Assembly: GCA_030148225.1 (NCBI GenBank)
Contig: JASBTX010000003.1
Coordinates: 1 to 64,000, forward strand
Origin: Paracoccaceae bacterium
GTDB taxonomy: Bacteria; Pseudomonadota; Alphaproteobacteria; Rhodobacterales; Rhodobacteraceae
Length of the DNA: 64,000 nt
Direction: 5' to 3'
A model generated the notes under the pieces. The model did not search any database and was not told where the DNA came from. It saw only the letters and a list, made by a program, of their open reading frames with translations. Of this stretch, positions 1 through 7,259 are shown piece by piece (position 1 is the stretch's first letter; each line of letters opens with the position of its first letter). The translations under genes were made by a program, and so were the position numbers.

Positions 1-1
1 C

Positions 2-130
2 AATGAGGTCGAACGCCTATTCCGGAGGCTCAAGGGCTATCGTCGCATCTTCTCGCGCTTCGAAAAGCTCGATGTCATGTACCGCGCATTCCTGAACTTC
101 GCTCTCATCGTCGATATGATTAAGTGTTAA
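2..130 (+). CDS. IS5-family transposase, C-terminal end (cut by window edge)
   Basis: The open frame entering from the left edge encodes 42 residues and stops with TAA at 128-130. It contains NEVERLFRRLKGYRRIFSRF followed by a hydrophobic tail, which matches the C-terminus of IS5-group DDE transposases: the E of the DDE triad sits in an R-x-F-x-RLK context. The stop codon overlaps TGTTAACAGGCCCT, which resembles the terminal inverted repeat of such elements, so the IS probably ends near 138. The 5' part lies outside the window, so whether the IS is intact cannot be seen. Confidence 0.75.
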   Translation, partial: NEVERLFRRLKGYRRIFSRFEKLDVMYRAFLNFALIVDMIKC

Positions 131-144
131 CAGGCCCTAATATG

Positions 145-176
145 AAAAAAAGGACAGCAATTTAATGCTGTCCTTC
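145..176 (-). terminator. Rho-independent terminator of the lipoprotein gene
   Basis: AAGGACAGCA (150-159) pairs perfectly with TGCTGTCCTT (166-175) around a 6-nt loop. Read on the minus strand, the stem is followed by a run of T (complement of the A run at 145-151). It lies 34 bp after the stop of the minus-strand lipoprotein gene. Confidence 0.85.
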
Positions 177-209
177 ATATCACCGTGAAACATCATTAAA
201 AAATATTGT

Positions 210-566
210 TTAACAACCCTTCGAGTCCATGACGTCTTGAATTGCCAAAACTCTACCCTTTGCTTCACCATATTCTTTTTGTTCTTCTGAATTACCATCC
301 ATCATCAGGAGAGCAGGTGCGAATAGGAACCATGCCACTACCTCTGCTGTCTTATCATCTCGATATGATTTTTCGATCGCAGCAGTCATATCTGCTAGTT
401 CACGTTCTGCTTCTCTATTCTCAGAACGTAATGACTTACATGACATCCGTTCATATTTACCTGTTGGAACGTAAGCAGCATTTACTTCATTTGCTGTCTT
501 AGCATTAGAGCAAGCACTAAGTCCAAGTGCTGAAACAATTAAAACAACAACTGATTTTTTCATCAT
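210..566 (-). CDS. Small predicted lipoprotein
   Basis: This is a 118-residue protein. It starts with a lysine-containing n-region and a hydrophobic stretch, and has a lipobox (LSAC, Cys19), so it is predicted to be cleaved by signal peptidase II and anchored to a membrane. The mature part contains a short central charged helix (about residues 45-70), a hydrophobic patch WFLFAPALLMM and a C-terminal Cys. The start ATGATG is preceded by GGAG at good spacing. Similar small lipoproteins occur on prophages and islands, but I recognise no specific function. It is a single-gene unit with its own terminator, between an IS end and the integrase of element A. Codon use is AT-rich. Confidence 0.75.
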   Translation of the reverse strand: MMKKSVVVLIVSALGLSACSNAKTANEVNAAYVPTGKYERMSCKSLRSENREAERELADMTAAIEKSYRDDKTAEVVAWFLFAPALLMMDGNSEEQKEYGEAKGRVLAIQDVMDSKGC

Positions 567-701
567 ATCTTTAACTCCGAGTCTAATACTGAGACAAGAT
601 AAACATTTTCTATTATGGATTACAATCTTAACTTTACTGTGTGAAAGAACACATACAATCTATCAAAAATTGTATATATTTTTGATATACGATTTATATA
701 T

Positions 702-1907
702 CTACTCACCAAATGATTGGATATTTTCTGCCAATTCACCACTCAGTGGGAGATGTTTAGCATAGAACCTTTCAATCTGTTCAACACTGGTTCCAGCATT
801 CTTCGCAAGATTGTAGATATTCACCTTGCCCTTACTGTTGATGATCCGCATACAAATTGCTGTATGCCTCAATGAATACATTGTGTGGTTTTGATCTGTA
901 TAAACATCATCTCTTAACTTCAACTTATCCAAGGTTGCCTTGAACAATCTTTGAATAGCACCTGATACAGTTTGACGATTTGTATGTTCTGGATAGAAGA
1001 TGTAATCCTCTTTATCATGTATTGGATATCTTTTTAATATCCTTTCATAAACAGTCACAGCAGCAGGCATTGTATTTGCTTGCCTGTATCCGGTCTTACC
1101 ATCTCTTATTGTAAGTATTAATCTTCTTGGATCATTAGCAACTGTTACATCACTATGTTTAATACTGTATAATTCAGTCACTGTTGGTCTTACAAAACTA
1201 TGTGTAAGGAACAAACATAGATCATAAAATTCTTCATCTACATTCCACCATTTATGTGAAAATCTACCATCCAGTTCTTTGATACCCTCCATCAACTTTT
1301 GATAGGCATCATCATCCTTACTCACTAATGGATGGAACCTGAAGAATGGTCTTGGGTTATCTTTTTGTTTTGTTCTTGGTGTTGCTGGAATGAGATCGAT
1401 TACACCATCTTCTCTGGCAGTTTTTAATACATTCCTGAATGCTGCCATTAAGGTGTTCTTTGTTGAACCTGATAAGTTCTTCTTCTTACTCAACCAGTTT
1501 AGATAACTCTCATAGTGACGAGTTTTAAGATGCCTAACATCCTCATCACCAAAGTAATCCAATAATCCCCAATCTCTGTTTTGGATACTGAAATTCATAG
1601 AATGCTCATAACCCTTTGATAAATCCCCTCTCATCACTTTCTTACGAAGTGAGTTGAGATAACGAAGGGCAAAGTGTTTAAATGTATATTCTGTTTCGAC
1701 TAAAGGTTGGTTTCTTAAGATACTATTGGAGAGATCAATTGCTGCTTCTCTTGCCTGTATCACATTATCAAATCCAGTAGATTTAACTAAGTATTTCTTC
1801 TTCTTACTATCCCACAATCTAACATACCAAAAGTTAGATCCATTCACTTTGTAGATGGATAACCCTTTGTAGATTTTTACTGCTGATGGTAACTTTGAAT
1901 TAACCAT
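702..1907 (-). CDS. Tyrosine recombinase (integrase) of element A
   Basis: This 401-residue site-specific recombinase is predicted to integrate and excise element A at the tRNA-Asn 3' end. The N-terminal part (about 1-70) looks like an arm-binding domain, followed by a core-binding domain (about 70-190) and the catalytic domain. Visible catalytic residues are Arg240 (FVRPT), Lys271 (DGKTG), His341 and Arg347 (HTMYSLRH) and the nucleophile Tyr382 (RFYAKH). The usual second His of the LGH box is not obvious; the equivalent stretch reads LAKNAGTS. The start lies about 97 bp from the att copy at 2005-2050, with GTTATAA repeats between. It is AT-rich and unrelated at a glance to the integrase of element B, so the two elements are different families that share a target. 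Confidence 0.92.
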   Translation of the reverse strand: MVNSKLPSAVKIYKGLSIYKVNGSNFWYVRLWDSKKKKYLVKSTGFDNVIQAREAAIDLSNSILRNQPLVETEYTFKHFALRYLNSLRKKVMRGDLSKGYEHSMNFSIQNRDWGLLDYFGDEDVRHLKTRHYESYLNWLSKKKNLSGSTKNTLMAAFRNVLKTAREDGVIDLIPATPRTKQKDNPRPFFRFHPLVSKDDDAYQKLMEGIKELDGRFSHKWWNVDEEFYDLCLFLTHSFVRPTVTELYSIKHSDVTVANDPRRLILTIRDGKTGYRQANTMPAAVTVYERILKRYPIHDKEDYIFYPEHTNRQTVSGAIQRLFKATLDKLKLRDDVYTDQNHTMYSLRHTAICMRIINSKGKVNIYNLAKNAGTSVEQIERFYAKHLPLSGELAENIQSFGE

Positions 1908-1944
1908 AAAAACCCTTTAAAAACAGATAGATGCTCCAACAAAA

Positions 1945-2006
1945 GTTATAAAGTTTTGTTATAAATTACCTTATAACATATTGTAAGTAAATAGAAACAT
2001 TATAAC
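1945..2006. repeat. GTTATAA repeats beside att (possible integrase arm sites, element A)
   Basis: GTTATAAA occurs at 1945-1952 and 1958-1965, and the reverse complement TTATAAC at 1971-1977 and 2000-2006. The last copy overlaps the first bases of the att core. Four copies between an integrase gene and its att suggest arm-type binding sites for integrase or excisionase. The stretch 1908-2004 holds nothing else. Confidence 0.5.
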
Positions 2007-2050
2007 TGTTAATCAATTGGTCGTAGGTTCGATCCCTACCGCCGGAGCCA
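2005..2050 (+). other. Attachment site: 46-bp tRNA-Asn 3' fragment (junction of elements A and B)
   Basis: The 46 bases from ACTGTTAATC to GCCGGAGCCA are the anticodon loop, variable region, T-arm and acceptor 3' half of a tRNA-Asn (anticodon GTT), ending in CCA. The 5' half is absent, so this is not a functional tRNA gene. The identical 46 bases recur at 17698-17743. It marks the right end of element A and the left end of element B. Confidence 0.9.
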
Positions 2051-2096
2051 TAAAAATCAAGCACTTAGACGAATTTCATGGTGCCCCTCCCGGGCC

Positions 2097-2116
2097 AAGT
2101 ACAGTATAAGTACAGT
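2097..2116. repeat. AAGTACAGT direct-repeat pair near the left att
   Basis: Two copies of AAGTACAGT at 2097-2105 and 2108-2116 begin 11 bp apart, just inside the left end of element B. The same pair occurs before the integrase start at the other end (17560-17580) and upstream of the terminase operon (12366-12386). A role as arm-type integrase/excisionase sites or as operators is inferred. The remaining bases of 2051-2200 show no gene. Confidence 0.6.
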
Positions 2117-2200
2117 AATCTCAGGTTCAGAAATTCGGCCTGGGCTCTTTGTGAAGCTGAAAGCACTCGACCGACTCGCTAGTTTGAGGTGGCCTCTTGG

Positions 2201-3052
2201 TCAAACGCCAATGCTTTCCAGCCATGATTGCCAAAGCACTTGCTCCGAACACTTCACACGTTCACCATCAGTACGATGCTGTGAAAGCGACTTCAAAACC
2301 CTTTGTTCCATGGCGTGAGCGCTTACCTCGCTTTCCCAACGCTGCTGAAACTTGGCGTTCCACTGCTCGTGAACAACCTCGACCGGAATGTGACAGTTCA
2401 CCTGCTTGAGTCTTTCATTGACATCTATCGTGTGTCCGATTTTCCAGATGTCGGACGATCCAAACCTAAAGGCGTAGGTGAATGAAGGCCGGTCAACGTC
2501 CCTGCTGGATTCTGCGCTCCATGATTTGGGTTTCGGACCGGTTGTCGGGCCCTTCGCACCCAAAGCCTGATCGAGGAGCTTGGCATTTTTCAGAAACTGG
2601 ATTTCAGGCAGTTCGACCCCGGCATTTTTCAACTTAAGAACGGCGTTCGCATCGACTTCAGAAAGGGCAACTGCTTGCGAAGTCGCGTGGTAGGGCAATT
2701 GCTCTTGCAGTACGTCAAGAAGCAAGGGCTGAGGAGTGAATTGCCACGCTTCAACCATTGGGATCGCTTTTGGCCAACGGAACTGGCCGGACTCGTCATA
2801 ATCTTGTGGGCCACGGGCATCATCCCCGATGACGTCCAATGTCTCTACTGGAATGCGGCCAATCTCGGCCATGCCCAAGAGTCGACCACGCATGGGTTCA
2901 GGGGTGGGTTCACGAAGTGTCCCAACAATCACGATACGGTCGCCTGGCGAGGACTCTCTAAGGAGTCGATCCCTGTTTCCTTCTAGGTTGAATGTGATGA
3001 TTGGCCACCGCTTCGGGTCGAAGCCCCAAACACGGGTGATGAAAATCTTCAT
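2201..3052 (-). CDS. PUA-like (EVE-like) plus GIY-YIG (T5orf172-type) protein
   Basis: This 283-residue protein appears to have two parts. Residues 1 to about 80 (SSPGDRIVIVG, then RGRLLGMAEIGRIP) resemble the PUA-like fold of EVE/ASCH domains, some of which bind modified bases. Residues about 190-283 carry YAFRFGSSDIWKIGHT and a following NERLKQVN, the pattern of the T5orf172 branch of GIY-YIG nucleases (Y, then WKIG, then R). Fusions of base-sensing domains with nuclease domains are typical of modification-dependent restriction. It is the last gene of a five-gene operon, and its start overlaps the stop of the HNH gene by 4 bp (3049-3052). The nuclease call is fairly safe, the N-terminal call tentative. 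Confidence 0.65.
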   Translation of the reverse strand: MKIFITRVWGFDPKRWPIITFNLEGNRDRLLRESSPGDRIVIVGTLREPTPEPMRGRLLGMAEIGRIPVETLDVIGDDARGPQDYDESGQFRWPKAIPMVEAWQFTPQPLLLDVLQEQLPYHATSQAVALSEVDANAVLKLKNAGVELPEIQFLKNAKLLDQALGAKGPTTGPKPKSWSAESSRDVDRPSFTYAFRFGSSDIWKIGHTIDVNERLKQVNCHIPVEVVHEQWNAKFQQRWESEVSAHAMEQRVLKSLSQHRTDGERVKCSEQVLWQSWLESIGV

Positions 3053-3753
3053 GGTGCCCAGATGACCTCATACGCTAGATACTCGCTTAGGACACCCCGC
3101 ACCAAGACGCTCCCGGCGCCGACTGCCATGAACCTGTATCGACCACTTTGGACGTCCAACCAACCACCAGAAAACGGCGGCTCCCCTGCAACCATTCGCT
3201 GCATCGCTCGACTACCCACCTCTGGCCAAACTTCTGTATCAGGCACATCTTCAAAATGGTCCCGCTGCTCCTTCGCTAAGCTTTCCAAAGGCATCACCAT
3301 GAAGTGGTCAGGCTCTTTGAGCTGAGGTTCATTCAACTCAAAGGCGGCGTGGCATCTGGCGAGCTTCAAGACTACATTTCGGACCCGGTCTTCTTCTGAT
3401 TCCCAAACCAATACCTCGCCACCGCCGATGGTCTTTGATTGCTTCTTGGCACGTTCAATACGGTTCTTGAGAGCCGCGCCACCCGCGAGAATCCGCTTCA
3501 CCTTTTCACGTGCCAACCTGCTCGGGTCGGTCGATCCGTGGATTACGCATTCGACGAAGCAGGCCAAATACTCCTCGTCCGCGGAAAAGCCCTCATTGCA
3601 GATTGCACAAGCTGGAAGAACCGGCAAATTCGTTGGGTATGGTTCGTCTAGGAGTATTTTGGATGGTGCATGATCTCGAGTTTCGGTGGAGCCACCACAA
3701 TGGACGCAGAAGCCCTCCTGCCTTTGATCTCCATAGTTCTTGAGTTGGTCCAT
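3049..3753 (-). CDS. HNH-type zinc-finger endonuclease-like protein
   Basis: This 234-residue protein has a zinc-finger HNH core in its first 70 residues: CVHCG (Cys16, Cys19), RDHAPSK (with Asp27-His28) and a second knuckle CAIC (Cys49, Cys52) followed by Asn53 and DEEY. This arrangement is shared by HNH nucleases of mobile and defence loci. The remainder (71-234) contains a coiled-coil-like charged segment (about 80-110) and a beta-rich tail that I do not recognise. It lies 2 bp after the vsr stop and overlaps the GIY-YIG gene, so the three are probably translated together. A DNA-cutting role is inferred from the motif. Confidence 0.7.
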   Translation of the reverse strand: MDQLKNYGDQRQEGFCVHCGGSTETRDHAPSKILLDEPYPTNLPVLPACAICNEGFSADEEYLACFVECVIHGSTDPSRLAREKVKRILAGGAALKNRIERAKKQSKTIGGGEVLVWESEEDRVRNVVLKLARCHAAFELNEPQLKEPDHFMVMPLESLAKEQRDHFEDVPDTEVWPEVGSRAMQRMVAGEPPFSGGWLDVQSGRYRFMAVGAGSVLVRGVLSEYLAYEVIWAP

Positions 3754-3755
3754 AA

Positions 3756-4187
3756 CTATTCCTTTCGCCGAAATTCCTGTTCTTGAACAATTTGGCGAAG
3801 GGCGTCACCGAGGCCTTCCGTCGTCTTCAGTTCGCACTCCCAAAATACCATCACTTTCCAGCCAAACGCGCGAAGGGTTTCATCTTTTTCTGCGTCACGC
3901 CGCACATTTTTTTCAAGCTTCGGCCTCCAATACTTCAGGTTGGACGCCGGCAATCGCCCGGCTTTGCATCCGCTGTGCTGGTGCCAAAAGCACCCGCGGA
4001 CCTGAATGGCCAACTTTTGCCGCGGGAACACGATATCCGGTCGACCAGGGAGGTCATTTCGGCAAACGCGGAAGCGCAGACCTTCCCGATGCAATGCCGA
4101 ACGGAGCCGCATTTCTGGTTTTGTGTCCCGACCCCTTATGCGGGACATGTTGCGCGACCTCTGTTCCTTTGTGATCCTGTCTGGCAT
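3756..4187 (-). CDS. vsr: Very-short-patch-repair (Vsr) endonuclease
   Basis: This 143-residue protein is of normal Vsr length. Vsr nicks DNA at T:G mismatches that arise when 5-methylcytosine deaminates, and is usually found beside a cytosine methyltransferase, as here (dcm-like gene at 7260). Visible family residues with E. coli numbering are Glu25 (TKPEMR), Asp51 (LPGRPDIVFP), Cys66 and His69 (GCFWHQH) and the downstream WECEL. Residue 64, normally His in the HGCFWH motif, is Arg here. I chose the internal ATG (MPDRITKEQRS), the conventional Vsr N-terminus. It lies 8 bp after the helicase stop, whereas the longer frame to 4229 would overlap the helicase. Confidence 0.88.
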   Translation of the reverse strand: MPDRITKEQRSRNMSRIRGRDTKPEMRLRSALHREGLRFRVCRNDLPGRPDIVFPRQKLAIQVRGCFWHQHSGCKAGRLPASNLKYWRPKLEKNVRRDAEKDETLRAFGWKVMVFWECELKTTEGLGDALRQIVQEQEFRRKE

Positions 4188-4195
4188 TTTCAATC

Positions 4196-5590
4196 CTAGG
4201 GAATCCGGTTGGACCTGAGAAGGCCACACATTTCATCTTGCGACAGTTGAGAAACGGCGTCTCCGGCACCTTCATCCCCAAGCAGGCTGCGTGCGAGCGC
4301 CGATTTCCGCTCCAGGGCCGTCAAGATTGCTTCTTCTATGGTGTCGGCCGCGACAAGACGGAGATAGGTCACGGGCTCAGTCTGTCCGATCCGGTGATTG
4401 CGGTCCTGGCTTTGGGCGTAGTGATCGTAGCGCCAGGATAAAGACTCATAGATTGTGTAACTTGCGGCCGTGAGCGTGAAACCTGTCCCCGCCGCTGCCG
4501 GGTTGGCGATCAAAACGCGGACATTGGGGTCGCACTGGAAACTGGCTGCAATCTCTTGGCGCTCGTCAGTTGGGGTTCCGCCATAGATCGCGACCGAACC
4601 CGGAATCCTCTCCAACAGGGTCTCAATCGTTCGAATGTAATTCGACCACAGGATGACCTTTCGGGTCGGAACTGAAAGAATGTCCTCGATGATCCCATCG
4701 AGAGCATCGAACTTGGCGGGCGCTCCTTTTGCCTCCGGAAAAATCAGCGCTGGGTTGCTCGCCAATTGGATTAGGCGGGTCAGCTTTGCCAACGCTGTCG
4801 TCGCGTATGCACGGTACTGCTCGCCGTTCATGGCCTCAATCTCACAGACCATTTCGTCGCGCATCTCATCGTACAATCGGCGCTGCCACGATGGGAGTTC
4901 AACACGTACGTCAACAAAAGACTTTTCAGGCAAGTCCAAGCATTGTTCTTTGGTGCGGCGAAGGACCACCCTGTCTATCGTATCCTTTGCGAAGTTCGCC
5001 TGCGGGTCATCGTCAAGGCGTGCCTTGAATGACTCCAGCGACCCCAGGGAGCCCTTTCCTGGTTCGATGATTTCCACCTGAGTGAAAAGGTCGGTCGCTG
5101 TGTTGGTGACCGGCGTTCCTGATAGCAGCCAACGGAAGATGCAATGTGGGGCCACCGTCCGCGCGGCCGCCGAGGTTTGAGATTTCCAATTCTTCGCTGC
5201 GTGGGACTCATCCAGAACCAGTGCCGTTCGTTGGCGCTGTGCAAGTGCCAGAAGTGATGTCGTCTCTGCGCGAGCCGTTTCGTAGCTTGTAACAACAACC
5301 GCCGCCTTGGACTCCCGAAAAGTAGCGCGACGCTTCTTGGGTGCCCCCTCCGCAACGTCTACTGTTAGTTCCGGTGCAAATTTTGCGAACTCGGCTACCC
5401 AGTTGCGTTTAAGCGAGTTGGGACAAACAACAAGCAACTTGTCAGCACGACCTTTGTCTAAAAGCCGGTTAAATGCCTCAATTGCGACGAATGTCTTTCC
5501 TAGTCCCTGCTCGAAGGCAAGAAGGCCCGCACCGCGCTGAGTAAGGAACTCGACTCCCTCAATTTGATGGTTAAGAAGCTCGAATCCCAA
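4196..5590 (-). CDS. SNF2-family DEAD/DEAH-box helicase/translocase
   Basis: This 464-residue superfamily-2 ATPase of the SNF2 type probably translocates along double-stranded DNA. Motifs in order: Q-like start LLNHQIEGVEF (residues 6-16), Walker A GLGKT (29-33), DESH (127-130), SGTP motif III (157-160), then the second RecA lobe with a GTGFTL motif V-like stretch and motif VI QSQDRNHRIGQT (about 395-406). The length is a bare helicase core with no long extra domains. The start is TTG at 5588-5590, one base after the stop of the ParB-like gene, which implies coupling. In a nuclease/methylase operon it most likely remodels or translocates DNA for cleavage. Confidence 0.88.
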   Translation of the reverse strand: MGFELLNHQIEGVEFLTQRGAGLLAFEQGLGKTFVAIEAFNRLLDKGRADKLLVVCPNSLKRNWVAEFAKFAPELTVDVAEGAPKKRRATFRESKAAVVVTSYETARAETTSLLALAQRQRTALVLDESHAAKNWKSQTSAAARTVAPHCIFRWLLSGTPVTNTATDLFTQVEIIEPGKGSLGSLESFKARLDDDPQANFAKDTIDRVVLRRTKEQCLDLPEKSFVDVRVELPSWQRRLYDEMRDEMVCEIEAMNGEQYRAYATTALAKLTRLIQLASNPALIFPEAKGAPAKFDALDGIIEDILSVPTRKVILWSNYIRTIETLLERIPGSVAIYGGTPTDERQEIAASFQCDPNVRVLIANPAAAGTGFTLTAASYTIYESLSWRYDHYAQSQDRNHRIGQTEPVTYLRLVAADTIEEAILTALERKSALARSLLGDEGAGDAVSQLSQDEMCGLLRSNRIP

Positions 5591-5591
5591 A

Positions 5592-6836
5592 TCAATTCCC
5601 GCCGTGGTCTGTGTGCTGGCCTACTAGTCCGTCAAAGTATGAATAAGCGTCACGGAACTCCTCAATTTCCGAAGGCTCCAAGTCCAACACGTCAGCCCTA
5701 CTGGCTTTGTTGAGGGTCCTGGTAGCCTTTTTGAGCGCAAGGCGATACGGATGGACTCCGTCGTGAACCTTGTCTTCGATCAAGTCGATCGTCTGTTGAA
5801 GGCTTGCAATGTCATCATCGTCAAATCCATCTTCGCCACGATCGATTGCACGCCGGACAAGTTGCGGCATCGCTGATATTTTCGCTTTGGGATGACTGCT
5901 TTTGTCTTGGGTCTGTTGCGCCAGTTTGTTGGCGATATGCTTCTCGCCTGATTTTAGTTGCGCCCACGCATCCGGATCGTCGTGAAATTCCTTTAGGAAT
6001 CGGGCATCGCGATATTCTTTGAATACGTCATTCCGTACCATGTCGAAGACTTCTTCGCGCAACTCATCGTAGGCCCCATTTTCAAAGTCGCGCAATTGCG
6101 ATCCGATGACGCGCGCCTTGCTCAGCTCCTCCAGTGTACTGAATTTTTCCGCAGCCAATTTCCGCGGGTTCGGCTCGCTGTCGACATGCTCGATAAACTT
6201 CAGGGCAAATTCGTAGGCACCTTTAAGCCTTGAAACCCACGAGCCGGTCTTTCCCATATTTTCCGCCAGAGTGGCCTGGTTCATTAAGGGAGGGTGCCCA
6301 GGCCGGCCTTCGACGGTCTCGTAGATAAATTTGGCTTCAATGTAACGGCCCCAGGCCCGCACGCCGGTGCCGCGTACGTGGATACCGGCCAAAAGCACCG
6401 CCACGTCCCGTTCGGAAAAGTTTTGCGGAAGGACTTTTGCCTGTACTTGCTTAAATTCGCCCTCCTTTTTTCCGCTAGTAAATTTTCGGTCCAGTTCGCG
6501 AAGGATCGTGACTCGGGTCGCACCTTCGAGGACCAAGTATTTCCCTGTGCTTGTACGCTGCACATATATCGCCTGCATTTGGCCAATATCTTGAATTGAT
6601 TTCCTTAGACCATCGTAGCCAGGAGAAATCCGAAGCGCCTCCTCCAGATCCACCTCTGATGAGAAGCCTTCCATGAGTGATGTTTGGAGTCGCGGGTTGT
6701 CCGCCCAGAGTGCAACATCATCATGGACGTCGAGTGGCATTTCCCGAAGCTCCCACTCCTTGTTACCAATTTTCTCATAGAGAATCCTCCCGTCCGCCGT
6801 CGGAAGACCCTCCAGTAGTTCGCCTTGTTTTGCCAT
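5592..6836 (-). CDS. ParB/Srx-fold DNA-binding protein, first gene of the nuclease operon
   Basis: This 414-residue protein has a ParB-like N-terminal domain (about residues 30-130) with LRKSIQDIGQMQAIYV and VLEGATRVTILREL, the counterparts of the ParB family Q-P-I and GERR boxes. A predicted helix-turn-helix follows (LAENMGKTGSWVSRL, about 190-205). The C-terminal half is acidic and helical and unfamiliar to me. ATG at 6836 was chosen because AAGGA precedes it at good spacing. The frame stays open to 7067 but without a comparable site. It is not part of a parAB pair. ParB-like domains also occur in phage and defence proteins as CTP- or ATP-using DNA binders, and target recognition in this operon would fit. 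The exact role is unknown. Confidence 0.7.
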   Translation of the reverse strand: MAKQGELLEGLPTADGRILYEKIGNKEWELREMPLDVHDDVALWADNPRLQTSLMEGFSSEVDLEEALRISPGYDGLRKSIQDIGQMQAIYVQRTSTGKYLVLEGATRVTILRELDRKFTSGKKEGEFKQVQAKVLPQNFSERDVAVLLAGIHVRGTGVRAWGRYIEAKFIYETVEGRPGHPPLMNQATLAENMGKTGSWVSRLKGAYEFALKFIEHVDSEPNPRKLAAEKFSTLEELSKARVIGSQLRDFENGAYDELREEVFDMVRNDVFKEYRDARFLKEFHDDPDAWAQLKSGEKHIANKLAQQTQDKSSHPKAKISAMPQLVRRAIDRGEDGFDDDDIASLQQTIDLIEDKVHDGVHPYRLALKKATRTLNKASRADVLDLEPSEIEEFRDAYSYFDGLVGQHTDHGGN

Positions 6837-6983
6837 GTGACATTCCTTGCGTTTCTTGCCTGAGCAAGACTTAGCAACTTCAGGAACGAAAATCAAGCTT
6901 GATCTCGGTAGGCGTTTTGGGTAGTGGTCAGGTGGGCCCGAATTAGGGTTCGGAATGGAGGATTCATGCAGAGACTTGTGTAG

Positions 6984-7180
6984 CCCCGCGCCAAGCCACG
7001 AGGTTTGCGGGGAGACTAACGGACAAGGCCGACCTGCGATAAACGCGGTCGGCCCCCGAAGTGGCAAGCAACCGGATGTATCAGTTGCAGCCCTTGTGCA
7101 CTAGGATATATGTCACTGAGACATCCGGACTTCAACCTTAAACCCCTGAAAGTGGGCGGCTTCTTGTCGCCCACTTTTTT
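6984..7180 (+). ncRNA. Candidate structured RNA between the two divergent units
   Basis: This non-coding stretch contains consecutive perfect hairpins. CCCCGC (6984-6989) pairs with GCGGGG (7007-7012). GGCCGACC (7027-7034) pairs with GGTCGGCC (7047-7054), extended by GCG/CGC around an ATAAA loop. CCGGATGT (7072-7079) pairs with ACATCCGG (7121-7128), enclosing CAGT/ACTG. An intrinsic terminator follows at 7150-7180 with its T tract on the plus strand. The density of stems with a terminator suggests a plus-strand RNA of roughly 200-300 nt. No known RNA family was recognised, and no clear promoter was identified. Confidence 0.45.
7150..7180 (+). terminator. Rho-independent terminator upstream of the methyltransferase
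   Basis: AAGTGGGCG (7150-7158) pairs with CGCCCACTT (7168-7176) around a 9-nt loop and is followed by TTTT. It points in the plus direction, yet no plus-strand protein gene precedes it, which supports a transcript arising between 6840 and 7000. Confidence 0.8.
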
Positions 7181-7259
7181 GTTTCAATAAATTCAAAGCC
7201 GAGATATTGTGGCCGCGCGCGCCTGCGCCAAAAGATATTGACAAACAAAAAGAACGAGC

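Larger units (their letters stand above)
1..2050. mobile_element. Right end of integrative element A at tRNA-Asn
   Basis: This AT-rich stretch ends in a 46-bp tRNA-Asn 3' fragment and carries a tyrosine integrase gene whose start codon lies about 100 bp from that fragment. That is the usual layout of an island integrated in a tRNA 3' end. Its codon use (many AAA, TTA, ATA) is unlike the GC-rich genes after 17.8 kb. The left end, and by inference the intact tRNA-Asn gene, lie outside the window. An IS5-type transposase end sits at the left edge. Confidence 0.75.

Noticed and set aside
2005-2050. Functional tRNA-Asn gene
   Set aside because: Only the 3' half (anticodon loop to CCA) is present here and at 17698-17743; no acceptor 5' strand or D-arm precedes it.
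6984-7180. tmRNA, 6S RNA or retron RNA
   Set aside because: There is no tRNA-like end or tag frame, no long 6S-type bubble stem, and no reverse transcriptase gene nearby.
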